Positions 10,267-22,650 of a DNA stretch of 64,000 nucleotides are shown here, in pieces. Each line of letters begins with the position of its first letter. Position 1 is the first letter of the stretch. A program made the translations under genes and the position numbers. The stretch is from Atriophallophorus winterbourni (Eukaryota > Platyhelminthes > Trematoda > Plagiorchiida > Microphallidae): positions 1 to 64,000 of the forward strand of contig JACCGJ010023832.1 of NCBI GenBank assembly GCA_013407085.1. Direction: 5' to 3'. A model generated the notes under the pieces. That model was not told where the DNA came from, searched no databases, and saw only the letters and a list, made by a program, of their open reading frames with translations.

Positions 10267-13053
10267 TTGCTATCAACATCGACTGTCAAATTTTTATATA
10301 CGAATGCCCAATGCTTGACAAACAAACTACACGAATTGACTGAAATAACTACCACACACACACCAGACGTGATTGCCGTAACTGAGACATGGTTTCATCC
10401 AACTTTAACAGACAATGAAGTTGCCTTTGAAGGTATGTCCCTACTTCGTCACGATCGCCTGACTCGAGGAGGTGGTGTTGCGATTTACCATATTCAGAGA
10501 TTGCTCTGGCAAGAGATCACTGATGATGACTTACAACTGCAAGACACATTATGGTGTTCGCTTAATGTAAGAGCAGGAGAAAAATGCATAGTGGGTGTGA
10601 TTTACCGTTCGCCCTCAGCCGACGAACCTACAATTGAGCATTACTTGCAAATATACGCTTAGCGGCTAACAGATACCGCGGCAGACTTCTTCTGATCGGA
10701 GATTTCAATCTGTCGAAATTTAAGGGAAATTCATTTCATCCAGAAAACTCTGTAAATGCTTTATACCAACAGTTGCTTGAAGAAATTCCACCAACACCAC
10801 CAACCATATTTTCAACAATACCAGATTTCGTGGTACTGATACGCCGTCTATCTTGGACTTGATACTGACAAATGAAGAGCTCGTGATTGAAAGTCTCACT
10901 TATGAAGCTCCAATAGGACTCAGTGACCACTTAGTTATTACGTTTGATTATATTTGCCAGGCAATCAGAACAAGTGACATCAACAAGGTGATTAGAAAAA
11001 TTGACTTTTCACAACTTAAATCTACTCTGAAGAACACCACAGACCCTGGACTTAAGTCCGACAGCGTGCACGATCAGTGGCAGTGGATGATAAACAAACT
11101 TAAATCTGCCGTTGAAATGCACTCTCATCTTGTCCCAAAGGTGCAAAAAAATGGATATACGTTTAAGCTGAGTAGCCGAACACGAAAATGGTTAACTTTG
11201 CGTAATGCTGCATGGCGGGCTCATCGACAAGATACCACTGTTGAGAGTTGGGAGACATTTCGGTTGCTGAGAAATAAGGTAAACAAACTTGTTGTTGAGG
11301 ACAAACTGAATTATCAAAAACATTTACTCAACAAAATGGAATCAAACCCCAAAATTCTCTATCAGATCATAAATAACCGGTCTAGGGTGAAACCAGGGGT
11401 TGCTGCTTTAAAGACGCGTGATGGAACAACAACCACAGCATCGGAATCTGCCGAAGTTCTAGCCCATTTCTTCTCCACTGTCTTCAGCCCACGAAACACC
11501 GTTACCTGCCCCTTAACTCCCGTCACCTCACCTGAAAATGTTTTACAAGAACTAACTATTACCCCGGACAGTGTCCTCCGAACATTGCTAAATCTCAACA
11601 CGAAAAAATCTCCCGGAGCTGACGAAATCACCCCGCTGATCCTCAAAAACTGTGCTTCTACTTTGTGTACGACCCTGACCTACTTGTTTAATCTCTCTTT
11701 AACCCAAAGTTTCGTTCCATGTGATTAGAAGAATGGCATCATTACCCCAATCTACAAAGGAGGAAACCGTTCCGAAGTATCCAACTATAGACCAGTAACA
11801 CTACTACCGGTGATATCTAAAGTAATGGAGCGCCTCGTTGCAAACAGCGTCACAAAACATCTGGAAGACAATTGCTTGCTCGCAGTCGAACAACACGGCT
11901 TCAGAAAAAGACACTCTTGCCTTTCAAACCTTCTGCTCTCCCTCGATGACTGGACACAAGCTGTAGACAAAGGTCTCACCATACACGCGTGTTATCTTGA
12001 TATGTCCAAAGCATTCGATCGTGTCAACCACAGTCTGTTACTACAAAAAATGGAGCAATGTGGCATCAAGGGTTCATTACTAGCCTGGTTTGAGGATTAT
12101 CTCCGCGACCGTGTCATTCGAGTAAGGGTTGACGGTGCTTTATCACGACCCATTGCAGTAACGAGTGGGGTGCCGCAGGGATCAGTGCTTGGAACAATTC
12201 TTTTCCTGATCTATGTAAACGACTTGTTATTTGCGGATGACATCATGCTGTGGACGCAAGTACGCACAACTGAAGATTGCAGACAGCTTCAGCTGGACCT
12301 TGATGCTAACAGAACTGAGCAGTTAGAAATGAACTACCTTTCAATTTCAGCAAATGCAAGGTATTGACTGTTGGAAGATATTTTGAGTTCTATTTCACCC
12401 TTGGTTCCCATATTCTTGAAAGCACTGACAAGGAGAAGGACTTGGGTGTGTGGATGAGAAGCACGTTGGAACCCTCGCATAACGCCACAGCTGTCTATGA
12501 AAAGACGGCGCGAGTACTGCTACTGCTAAAACGCGTGTTCGGGAGTTTCACTAAGCAAACCGTTCATCGAATAATTAATACGTACTTGAGGCCAACCATG
12601 GAGTATGCGGTTCAAACTTGGTCACCCTGGCTACAGAAAGACATGAGCGTCTTGCAGAGAATATATCATCGGGCAACCAAGCTCGTACGCGGTTTGAAGC
12701 ACAAACAATACGAAGATCGTATTGCAAGTCTCAATCTATTCGACTTTCGCTACCGCCATCTTAGAGGTGATTTGATACTTATGTTCAATATACTGCATAC
12801 CCCCAACCATCCCATAAATCAACTATTCACGCGACTACCACGCAGAACCAGCCGGAGTCACGACTATACAGTACATATTCCTGACTCGAGACTAAACTGT
12901 CGAAGGTACTTTTATTCTGTACGTGTATGCTTTACCTGGAACTGCCTACCTTGTAATGTTGCACATTCACCCAACTTGGATATATTCAAATCGAATTTGG
13001 ACAATTTCATGTTGACCAATCCAAACATTCAAACAATATATTCTGCATCATAA
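10267..13053 (+). pseudogene. CR1-like ORF2 (endonuclease-reverse transcriptase), several breaks
   Basis: Endonuclease: TNAQCLTNK near 10300, VTETW at 10378-10392 (catalytic Glu), GDFN at 10698-10709, SDH at 10922-10930. Reverse transcriptase: NYRPVTLLPVISKVMERLV near 11780-11840, EQHGFRKRHSCLSNLL near 11890, CYLDMSKAFDRVNHSLL near 11990 (motif A), SGVPQGSVLGTILFLIYVN near 12160 (motif B), LFADDIMLW from about 12227 (motif C). A C-terminal region follows (TYLRPTMEYAVQTWSPWLQK near 12590). Breaks: stop at 10660-10662 with frameshift, frameshift near 10820, TGG-to-TAG-type stop at 11726-11728, loss of about a dozen residues before FADD, frameshift near 12330. The first frame opens at TTG, not ATG. 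Few breaks over 2.8 kb indicate a fairly recent insertion. Confidence 0.92.
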
Positions 13054-13254
13054 AGCTTTGAACCAATGCATTCAAGTAAACTATACATATTTACCCTATC
13101 AAACCGGTTGAAAACAATTTCTGCTCTATGTATTTTTACGTGATTCCTAAACTAATCAGTAGGCAAACAAAACACCGTTTTACTACCTATGTTATTTGTA
13201 ATTCGCATATTATTCTGTGGTTTATATAAAGCTATGTGCTTTTTAGACCATTAA

Positions 13255-13274
13255 ATTGAATTGAATTGAATTGA
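13255..13274 (+). repeat. (ATTGA)4 tail of the CR1-like element
   Basis: Four perfect ATTGA units at the 3' end of the element. The truncated sibling at 51104-51455 ends in a shorter version of the same tail. Confidence 0.9.
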
Positions 13275-13284
13275 AAAATTTAAA

Positions 13285-15939
13285 TGACATGATTATTCCA
13301 TGTTCCGGTAAAATCCGTAATCTAAACATATTTTTGATGTAGGGTGAGGAGAGCGACCAGAAGTGATTCAATGAATCAATTCATTTCAGCTTAATGTTTG
13401 GCAGTTGCCGATAATCTAGCCACTTATTGCACCATTCGGTTGATCAGTACACCATCAATCACGTGAAGATTGCGTATCAAATCATTCCTTAGGAAAACCA
13501 GTCGGAGGCTGCAAGCGTTCATTATGAATCTCACAAAAGAAGCAAAACATATTGGACAAACGCGATAATTACGTACAACACAAAGAATTCAACCCACACC
13601 TATCATGTATATGCATATCCAGTAACCAAGACACTATCGTGATACAACTTCTTTCTGGTTGTCTCTCTGATCTGATTTCTCTATCGATTTCTTGATAAAC
13701 GATCAAATTTGACCAGTCGAGTCGCACTTCACACTCTACCGGCAGTATGAAATTCCATATTGTTTGATTGCGGCTGACGCTGACCATTCTGCCATATTTT
13801 TGAATATTGTTTTTTTGAACACTTCTAATGCGATCCTTCCGAAATCCGAAGTATTCAGTGTTAGCAATGGATGTCGTATCACTTTCAGCACTTTATATTC
13901 TTGGTTTGAGCCAAAGGATGGGTTCCTCCATATCATCAAATAATCCTGTTTAGCACTATTTGACAATTCGAAACATTTATAAATTTAACTGAATAACGTA
14001 GCTCATGTCTTTCAATATTGGTGCCGCATTTACTTGGATCAAGAAAATTATCTGAAGATTAGGCATAGCAATTGTTTGAAGCTCACCGAATTTATCATAG
14101 GCAAATATTACTCTTAATGTCCAGGCTGTAAATGAATACAAAAATTCAAAAAAAATAAGTTTTATATAATTAATAAACATTCATATTTTATTGATTTTCA
14201 GGCTTTTTTCGTTGACCTTAGGTATTAACTAACTCACACAAAAAATACCGAGAGAGTGTTTGTTAAGTCTTATGGTGTGATCTAGCCAGTAATTAGTGCT
14301 TAGTCCTGCGAATTTCTAGATTAATTAATTTTCAAAACATTTATTATTTCGCGGTGTTGAAAATAATTCAGATCGCATTTGTGCTAATTGAAGAAAAAAA
14401 CACGAATCGGTAAATGGATGTGGGGATGAGAAAAATAGCAATGTATTAAATTCATTGCCAAGCAAACCTTGGGAAATAGAATGATGCAACGTCCGAAGTT
14501 ATTTTAAAGTTTCATTGATGTTTCATTTAGAAAATCCCTCACATGTGCTAATTGATATTCTACGATGTTATTAGTTTCTAGATATTTATGTGCTGATATG
14601 GCGAAATTCCCTGAAAGAAAAAATGAGCACCTGGAATTTCATGGCAAATTATTTTCAGAAATGACTTTTCTTTTTTTGCGAATGAATCATAACAACATTC
14701 TTGTTAATTTTCGGTTCGCAGGTTAAAATCTGGAAACTCCCGTGACAGCCATGAGATCACAGGCATCACTGCAAATAGTACTCTCCAATAATCAAAATAC
14801 GGTGACTATTAAATGTATACCAGTTAAATCAAACAAGCATGTAGTTGTCATACTGCTGAGAGAAAGGGAATATTATCTCGAAAACGATACGTTGCAAATG
14901 CTAAAAGCTAGTGAATAACGTAGGATCTTACAATATTCCTTGGAGGCATATCTCGCAAAGGTCTGCATTCGAGAGATCATTACACAATTGTGTATTGTAT
15001 ATATTTCTCTACATAAAGTGAATGATACGAAATTTGTGACTGAAGCAATTTGAGATAATCGTGTCAGCAGTTTTTGGTTGCAAAGTCCTTGTGTTTGATA
15101 TAACGTATTAATTTTTTTTACATATTGCACTGATCCCTACGCATTACAGGTTATTCTTATAATAACGTATAATTTATTACATGATATCGCGGAACGGATG
15201 TTGTTGGGACTAGCAATCTACACGACATTGATAGCGTTTCCTACGAAGTATCGACTGGACTGAGTGACGACATATATATCCAGTGTAAATATCTTTGACA
15301 AGCTATAATAATACATGATGCTAGAAAACACAGCTGAACCTATGGATGTTATAGGTGTCGTTGAGGCTTTCCAAAGCACGAATAAAAGCGAGCCAGAAGC
15401 CAGCCGCGTACATGAATTTCCAGTATACATTTATCTTAATTGTTTAAAAAACGTAAGCTCTATAAGTAAGTTAGTAAGTGAGCTGTCAGCATCGGTGAAT
15501 CCCAGTATAGAATAAGTAGGAACCATTCCATTAACTGTTTAACAGAGTTAACAAATTGCTCATCCAAAAAAGGTTTTATTACCCAGAAGGTATATCACGC
15601 ATGATGTAGTTCAACACTAATATTCTTCAATCTCTGAAACACATCCAACGTGAATCCTTGAGTTGTCGTCCTGAATTAATCTGCTGGACAAAACATAACT
15701 TCATCAAAAAGTAGGGAACAATCAGCCCTTCATTTTTTATTTTCATATGAAGCGGTTTTTATCCCTGGTCGACGGAATTACTTGGCTGATATGAACGCAA
15801 TGCGCACAATTTCTAAAAAAAACTATATTCATACATTCGTTTGCAACCGTAGCCCAAAAGTCTGTTTGCTGATAAAATGATCTTAATTTGAAATAGATTT
15901 GTTTTATGCAGTATTTAGTCGATCACCTTTCAGTTGCTC
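13285..15939. other. No firm gene; two weak reading frames
   Basis: Conserved in the right copy (52430-55065). Minus-strand frames at 13966-13736 and 13787-13569 form one 99-codon frame in the right copy (53015-52716), with ECEVRLDWSNLIVYQEIDRE as the best-looking stretch; no family recognised. A plus-strand ATG frame at 15315-15515 starts MMLENTAEPMDVIGVVEAF and is frameshifted in the right copy by one extra G near 54505. These may be old exons or chance. Confidence 0.4.
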
Positions 15940-17110
15940 AACTGCGGCGTGATTTGCCTTTAGGAGCCAAGTGCAGTTCCTTCTCTTGCTCGGCGTTAAA
16001 GGGATGCTCCACAAAGTGCGACATAAATTATCTGTCCTGGGCAAAGTCTTCTCAAAACTTAGGGTTAATTATGTGAGCTTCTATATATCTTTTGCAAACG
16101 TATTCACAACGCAAGTACGGATCGCCTAAAGATCAGCAACGTAGTTGTAACTCACCATTCTAGTCATTGAGCATGCACGGAGAAAACGAATCTACTTTTG
16201 TTTGATATATTATAGCGACATGCAACAAAACTCGTATACGTTTTACGGAAACTAACGTACGAAGATGTATCGCGAAAACTGAGACACCCAGCTGTCTTCA
16301 AACACGTTTTCGCAATGCTATGATACTAGCATGTAAAATATCATAAACCGCACATTATCATTTAAAACATTTATCCTCATACAGTTAGTTACAACATACA
16401 TGCAGCAAATCAGCCATACTGCAAATTCCCACTTTCCGTATCAGCCAGCTGCATTGCAAAGAAAATATCTAAAAAGCATCAGAACTAGTAAATAACTTTA
16501 TTTGGATCCTCAGTGAATTGCCAAAGGTTTTGAGCTGAAACAATTAAAACTAATTGAGCCTTATATGCAAGTGTGTCAAGATATCAGGATTTCGAGCAAG
16601 CTTGTAATGCAGTCAATCATTTTTTCATTTCAAAAACACATCCCCATGTGACATAAAAAAATGCATTCCTCTGATCACAAAAATGTATTATGGTGACATA
16701 CACTGGTCGCAACACTTTGCTTGACGTTGTTTCATGCAAAGAATCATGTCGACAGTTGATCTTCCGCTGCGGAATCAACACTAAGTTTTGGAATTAACTT
16801 TATCAGCTTAACTTTCAAACGCCTCTGTAGGATTTCAGAAAACGAGTTGCCTACCGCATTTAAAACAGGAATTTTGCTAAGATGGTGGTACTTGTCTCGA
16901 TCACCATTAAACTTTAATTACGTGATTTTTCAGTTTCACGCATAACATATGTAACACATTCGCCTTGCCAGCACGAAAGAAGTAATCCATGAAGTAGCAG
17001 TGCTTAAACTGTCAAACGGTATTTTATCAGCTCATGCTGGATTCCGATGTCAGCAGCTATCTAACAGCCGGCTATACACTTCATTACTCGGTTGATTTCA
17101 TAAATATTTG
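15940..17110 (-). mobile_element. RTE retrotransposon, badly decayed, minus strand
   Basis: Two blocks align with the better RTE copy. 15950-16180 matches its C-terminal region (TATCTTTTGCAAACGTATTC, CAACGCAAGTACGGATCGCC, TTGTAACTCACC against 47140-47220). 16740-17100 matches its RT fingers: the reverse strand of 16752-16780 codes for FRSGRSTVDMI-like residues, and the CGCCTTGCCAGCACGAAAGAAG block matches the linker. The 550 bp between show no homology, and no frame is left. Right copy: 55066-56235. Confidence 0.7.
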
Positions 17111-20100
17111 TATATAACGAATTTGTATAACTAATTGAACTGCAGTCCAATAGTCATTTGCAAACCGCCGAGATTTCTGCTAGACATTTTTTCTACCTGC
17201 AGTGGCAAGTCGTATGTTTGAACTGTTGGCATTCTTTCGAATAAAATAAACATTTCTCTTCAAACCACATGTCATAAGAGGAGATTCCGTTAAGAGAATG
17301 TTGCACATTAGAGGTTCCTTCGGAACATAGGTAGCATAATCGATGCGACGTATGCATATTTTATATGATTCTTAGTTTTCAGCGGATGCATCTGTTCCGT
17401 TTATCTTGATCAGCTCAATAATGAAAGCTTTTGCAAATCACACAGCTAAATTATTTTGCAACTAAGCTGATGTCGGTTTTAGACTAAATGCTACATTTGA
17501 CACCGTCTAATCTATTCGGAGGAGGATGGGGTTGCGTGCGTAGATCAAGCGGGCTCCTGTATATTACCGTTTGTTCTACCTTCTCCAAATTTTTCAAGAG
17601 ACTTTAGCCAAGTATTGAGTTGTGTACGTTCTCTGACATTTACAACAATTAATAACACTATAAAGTATATTATAGGTTTGTTGTTTTGGTAATAACACCA
17701 TTATTGCACCGCAGATGTATAGTCCAAATCGGTTTGCTTTCGCTTCTGCTAATTTTATTAGGCTTTTACTAAAGTGATCTCCAACTTCTGGCAGTAGAGT
17801 TCGCAATGATTTCGTATCGCTTTCTGTTTCTGAATTCATTTAAATTTCCATGTACCAACTTAGGATTGAAAACCGTGACGAGATTGGTCCTTTTTTTCCT
17901 TGGGACTACCCAGGTTAAAGCGGTTAGTTAGCCTTCAATAAGACCTGCATCTTTTCAACCCTGATCATTAGCCTTAGGCGGTCAGCTCAACGCCCATCGA
18001 GCAATAACTTGCAATGGCATCGGTTTCTTCCACTTCATATTATCCACATAAATGAAATAACATTTTGTTTCTGTTAGTGCGTTCCGATGTCCAACAAGGT
18101 TATCAATTATGGATTAGTAGCTGCCCATCAAGGAATTTCGCCCTCCTCACGACGACCATCCAACTAAATGTTTAACTGTAGTATTTTGCAACGACGTTAT
18201 TCTAGGAATTGTCAGCACGCTATAGAATTCAGATTAACCTGCCCGATCATAATTAAGTTCAAGTTTGTCCACGAGATTGACATTTTTCGATGAATAAATG
18301 AAACTGCAAGGGAGTGGACGTTAAAATTAGCGCTTTCCGATAGGTACGTAGACTAACTACATCGTCTTACGTGATCCACTTACAAGAAGCTAAATGGATT
18401 TGAGCCACAATTCAGCCACATTCACACCTCGTGTCAATATAATAAAATTTGTTAGGTCACACAGTACCACGCGAGCAGTTAAGAGTCTCGACGTGTTTGT
18501 TGGAGTCTTCATTTGAGTCTCACAGTTAGAGCATATTTAGAAGTCAGAGCTCGTCACAAAAACGCTTCTGCACAGGCAACCTTAGAACCCACCGCTACGC
18601 AAAATGATTGAAGGAAAGTTTTACCAGTGACGCTAGTTGAAAGTCCACAGAATCCATGTAAGCGCACTTTGGAACAGACAGTCAATTACAATAGATAGTG
18701 CATCGTATAGAAAATATTTCTGTGCAACCACCGACTTTGCTGTCTGAACTTCGTAATGGATGGATCAACAGATTTTCTGGCACATCACGGCAACGTCAAT
18801 TGATTATATAAACGCTTTAAACATTGTAAATTTACACATGATCCGTTTAAGTGCAGAATATTCATCAGCCGTCTGCAATCCGCAATCACAACTGATGTAC
18901 GGACTTTACTAAAACCCATGTTTGTCGCTCCGAGCAGATCAAAATTAGCATCAAATAATGAGAAGTGAAATACATTTTCAGCAAGATTCCACTAAAGTGT
19001 AATCTAATGTGCATGGTTCTATTTCATTTATTGTCCTTCATCAATAATTTCCCGTGCAATGTCAGAGTATCTTCAGTCATCTGATGTATTGAAAACTCTT
19101 AAGCTTATACAGCGTAATGGAGCATGGCATTTTAAAAGAAAATACCCAGAAAGGAACATGATTCGACATAAAAGGGTAAAATCGCACTCATGAATAAAGT
19201 CTTCACAATATATCCTTCCTTGAAGTCACGCTGAGCAATCACCAGCGTACATTATTAGATAGATTTGGATAACAGCCTGATGAACGACTTAAATACATTT
19301 ATATACCTTTCTACCTGCAGATTTCACACTCGAAATCTTGCATCAAACATAAACGAAGAACACGACAACCAACCCTTGGTGTAGATGGTCCGATATACAT
19401 TCATCGTGAACGATATGGACGCAAATATTACTGTACAAGCAACCCGCGAAAATTAGAACGCTCGATCTAAATGCGGTTTGTCAATGTCATGGATATAAGA
19501 AGTAGCATAATCTTATCCAGTACTATCGAGAACTATGCAATTAACTCGAACGCATTGACTAGTACTGTTTACTAGCTATAGCTTTCAAGATTATTAATCA
19601 CTGACTAAATATTTTTTTCTGTTTTCTGTTGACCAATTGTCAAGAAATGTATGACCCAAAAACACCAGTCTATCCCGCGAATGGATTGTACAAATCGTTA
19701 ATTTGTATCCCTGCAGTTCTCGTGATAGACAAATAGACTTTATAATAAATATTCGAAACAACTTCTTATAAATACGTAATAAGATGCGTTATTGTATATT
19801 GATGTTATATTTCGGCATTTCGATTTTTTGAAATACTTATAGCAACATGTGATTGATTCTTCGTTCATGACGATATTAAGAACGATGTTGAACATACATC
19901 CACAAACAAAAAGTATTCTCAGTTGAAAATTTGAAAGAACCTAATCATTAAAACTATTATATTTTAAGTTATCGTTCATATCGTAATGCTGTGGTGGGCA
20001 TTTTACTTTATTCCTCGATTCCCTGTATATCTTCGATCAATATTGAAAGTTGTACGTCATGTTTACCGTCACATAACGTCCAGTGATTACAAACCTTTAC

Positions 20101-20372
20101 TTCTATCCGGAGACTTTTTGGGCGAATTTACATTACACGTTCGTTTATTGGTTCCGGCCTATCACGGATCAAGCATTGCGCCCAGATTAGTGTCCGCAAT
20201 TTGATTATCTTGTCACGATGTTTGGTCTTCACTTTGATCATCAGGAAATTTACATATTGCTACAGACATCCTAGCCTCAATACAACTAGATATTTCATGG
20301 AAAATAGATTATTCATGTCGCGAGGATGCACTTACGCATAGGAAGTTTATCAACTATACCTGTAGTTCAAAA
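17111..20372. other. No firm gene
   Basis: A minus-strand ATG frame at 17839-17594 (81 codons, starting MNSETESDTKSLRTLLPEVG) reads like protein but has a stop after AKAN in the right copy. A 72-codon plus frame at 19986-20204 is identical in the right copy, but so is all the surrounding non-coding sequence, so identity says nothing about selection. From about 18.5 kb the two long copies are almost indistinguishable. Confidence 0.45.
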
Positions 20373-22650
20373 CAAGATTAAAACTGTGCTGTTATTTCTA
20401 ATTCATTCAAATATACAAACAAAATATTACCACATGAGAGTTACCTTAGTAAGCTTAATCTGACAGTTAATTAATTAATATTTTGTTTACCAGTGTTTCT
20501 GCCCATGCTTAGTAAATTCTACTGAAGAACTGATGACCGGTTATGTATGGTCCCTTTAATAGCTCCAGTAAATCTTGCAACAAAATAATCACTTGTTTTT
20601 AATTGTAAATTTTTGAGACAAATTCACTCAAATCCGAATTTATTTGGATCTGTTTCAAATCAAATGTGAAGATCGGTCTTGCAATGATTGGCTTTGCCAA
20701 TCTTATCAACAGTAACTATCAAGTTCAATTTTGCTCACTGTTTTAAACAAATAACAAAATTTTGCAAATCGTGATATCTATACTAATTTGAGTGAGTGAC
20801 TGGGTTTATCCTATCATAGTTGCATTCCTTTGAATGACGAACAATTAATTTAACATATTTCAAAGCATTCGTCATAATTTCTATCAAAATTATTATTTTA
20901 TCTGTGTCATCTCTGCTACTTGTCCTGTAAGGCTTAATGAAATGTCTGTTAAAGGAATGTAATCCAATAACAAATTATAGTACATTGTTTAAACTTAACA
21001 TACTTTGATGAATACCGATGTTTCGGTAATCATTTTCATAACTTTTTTCTGTTCGATTATGTAAAATTATAAATAGACTCACATGCAACACTAACAACTT
21101 TCGGGAGTTTCGCTGCAATAAAATTCAGTAAAATTGAGATGTCATATAATCAGCACATATCTACCAGAAAAAACGCTGAATTCGGGAGCATGAAACCGAA
21201 TTAGTAACGGATAATCGTCTAAAATTAAACTCATTCTAACGCTCAATGATTGTACCTGAGCAGTAGATGTTGGGGTTAAGATCCACGTGTGTAATTTATA
21301 TATGCCGAAAGACTTTGATTGCATAAACCGAAGTATCCTATTGCGAAAGCCTGAACGTTCTGGTATCCGTCCTCGGTCCAATCTTATTGCACTCCATGCC
21401 AATGGCATAAGGCTCTTATCAAATGTAACTTCGTAATGTTCGCGAACGACATTGAAGCGTGGTCCATGATTAGTGTGAACTACCTCAGAAGGATTCGAAA
21501 ACTCCGCGGATGATCCCCAGATATCGTATATTCACCATTTCCAAAAGTGTTGCGTATACAACATTAGCAATTGTGTACAGATTCAATATTCTCTTCAAAG
21601 AAACAGTCATTCGTTAACCAAATAACAGAAGGAATTACGTGTTTTATTTTGCAAAAGCATAGTTATAACAAGTGACAGCAAATTCTTCTACAGGAAAACA
21701 CCACATGATAATTATGTGATGCTCTCAAAACACTCAATTTTCAGTATATTAATTACGTATATGGGATCCACTATAAGGTATTCAGTGCAAGACTGGTCGG
21801 TATGGTTTAAAAAGTATTTGCCACTTTGCTAACTATATACAATGGAGCTACTAAACGTTTTGCCGGATCCAGACGGATACTATAGAACGAACGAATATCC
21901 ACACTTATATTATTTATTGATACACATTGTTGGCTCCAAGGGTATTTGATTTCGGTTAACAATAATTTTTCAAACTCAAATACCCTCTACAATGCTCACG
22001 GGGCTCGCAGTAATAGCAAGCTCACACCCTCACTCTGAATGTACATGACTCACGACTCAAATGCACAGCACATGTTTTGCCGTGTAATGTTGTTATACTT
22101 AGAACAGACAATACTATTATGCTGTGCACACCAAATTAAAACCTTATTCAAGAGAATTCGTGTTGCCTTGTCGGCCATTGATCTGTGCATTTGAGAAAGA
22201 TATGCATCTTGAGTCCATCAGTCTATGCGTGTCTCCCATGTGCAAACTAAATCATTTTCTTTAATTTGAAGTTTTTTTCTGATTCTTAACTACTCCGTTA
22301 GTAAGCAAATCTTATTATGGCTTCTCAAAAATGATTGCTTGTCAAAATAATTGTTCAAATGTAATGATGCGTTTTTTGTATATCTTATGCATTTGTATCC
22401 AATTAATATAAATTTAGGTTTAGGCGAATATTATGCGGTTTCTTCCTATTAAATTTGTATGCGTTTTATGACTTTACGTATATAATGATATTGGTCTTGA
22501 AAAACGTTGTTGTTGGATATATCTGGTGTTATTGCAATAAACAACATTTCCAAATATGAGTTTCATTATTGCCACTTATTGTGATTTGCGATAATTGAGT
22601 AGCCACACTGATTAAAACAAAGGATTAGAACAATAATGTAAACTAAAAAG
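20373..22650. repeat. 2.28-kb tandem repeat, copy A (left unit)
   Basis: Starts CAAGATTAAAACTGTGCTG and ends ...TGTAAACTAAAAAG directly before the second copy begins with the same CAAGATTAAAACTGTGCTG. Length 2278 bp. Differences from copy B are scattered single bases, a few percent. No terminal inverted repeats or target duplications seen, so unequal exchange or slippage is more likely than transposition. Confidence 0.96.
21142..21537 (-). other. Open frame in tandem copy A, function unknown
   Basis: From the stop near 21538 the minus strand stays open for about 130 codons to 21142; the only ATG gives 88 residues starting MPLAWSAIRLDRGRIPERSG. The frame is also open in copy B and in the last copy, and is frameshifted in 60291-60548. 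Between A and B I count about 9 amino-acid-changing and 6 silent differences over the extended frame, which is close to neutral. No domain recognised; it could be an exon or a chance frame. Confidence 0.2.

Larger units (their letters stand above)
10195..13284 (+). mobile_element. CR1-like non-LTR retrotransposon, present only in the left copy
   Basis: The right copy runs straight from TTGAATTGCTCGA (52417-52429) to GTGACATGATTATTCC, while here 3.09 kb intervenes. The element holds an endonuclease, a reverse transcriptase and a C-terminal region in order, and ends in four ATTGA units (13255-13274) followed by a short A/T stretch. Short 3' repeats in place of poly-A are typical of the CR1 clade. 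The 5' end appears truncated just upstream of the endonuclease, so no ORF1 is seen. A clear target-site duplication could not be resolved at the tail. Confidence 0.93.

Noticed and set aside
10267..10662. Calling 10267 a true translation start
   Set aside because: The codon is TTG and the element seems 5'-truncated just upstream; the real start is not present.
19986..20204. 72-codon frame identical in both long copies
   Set aside because: The surrounding non-coding sequence is equally identical, so there is no sign of protein-level constraint, and no domain is visible.
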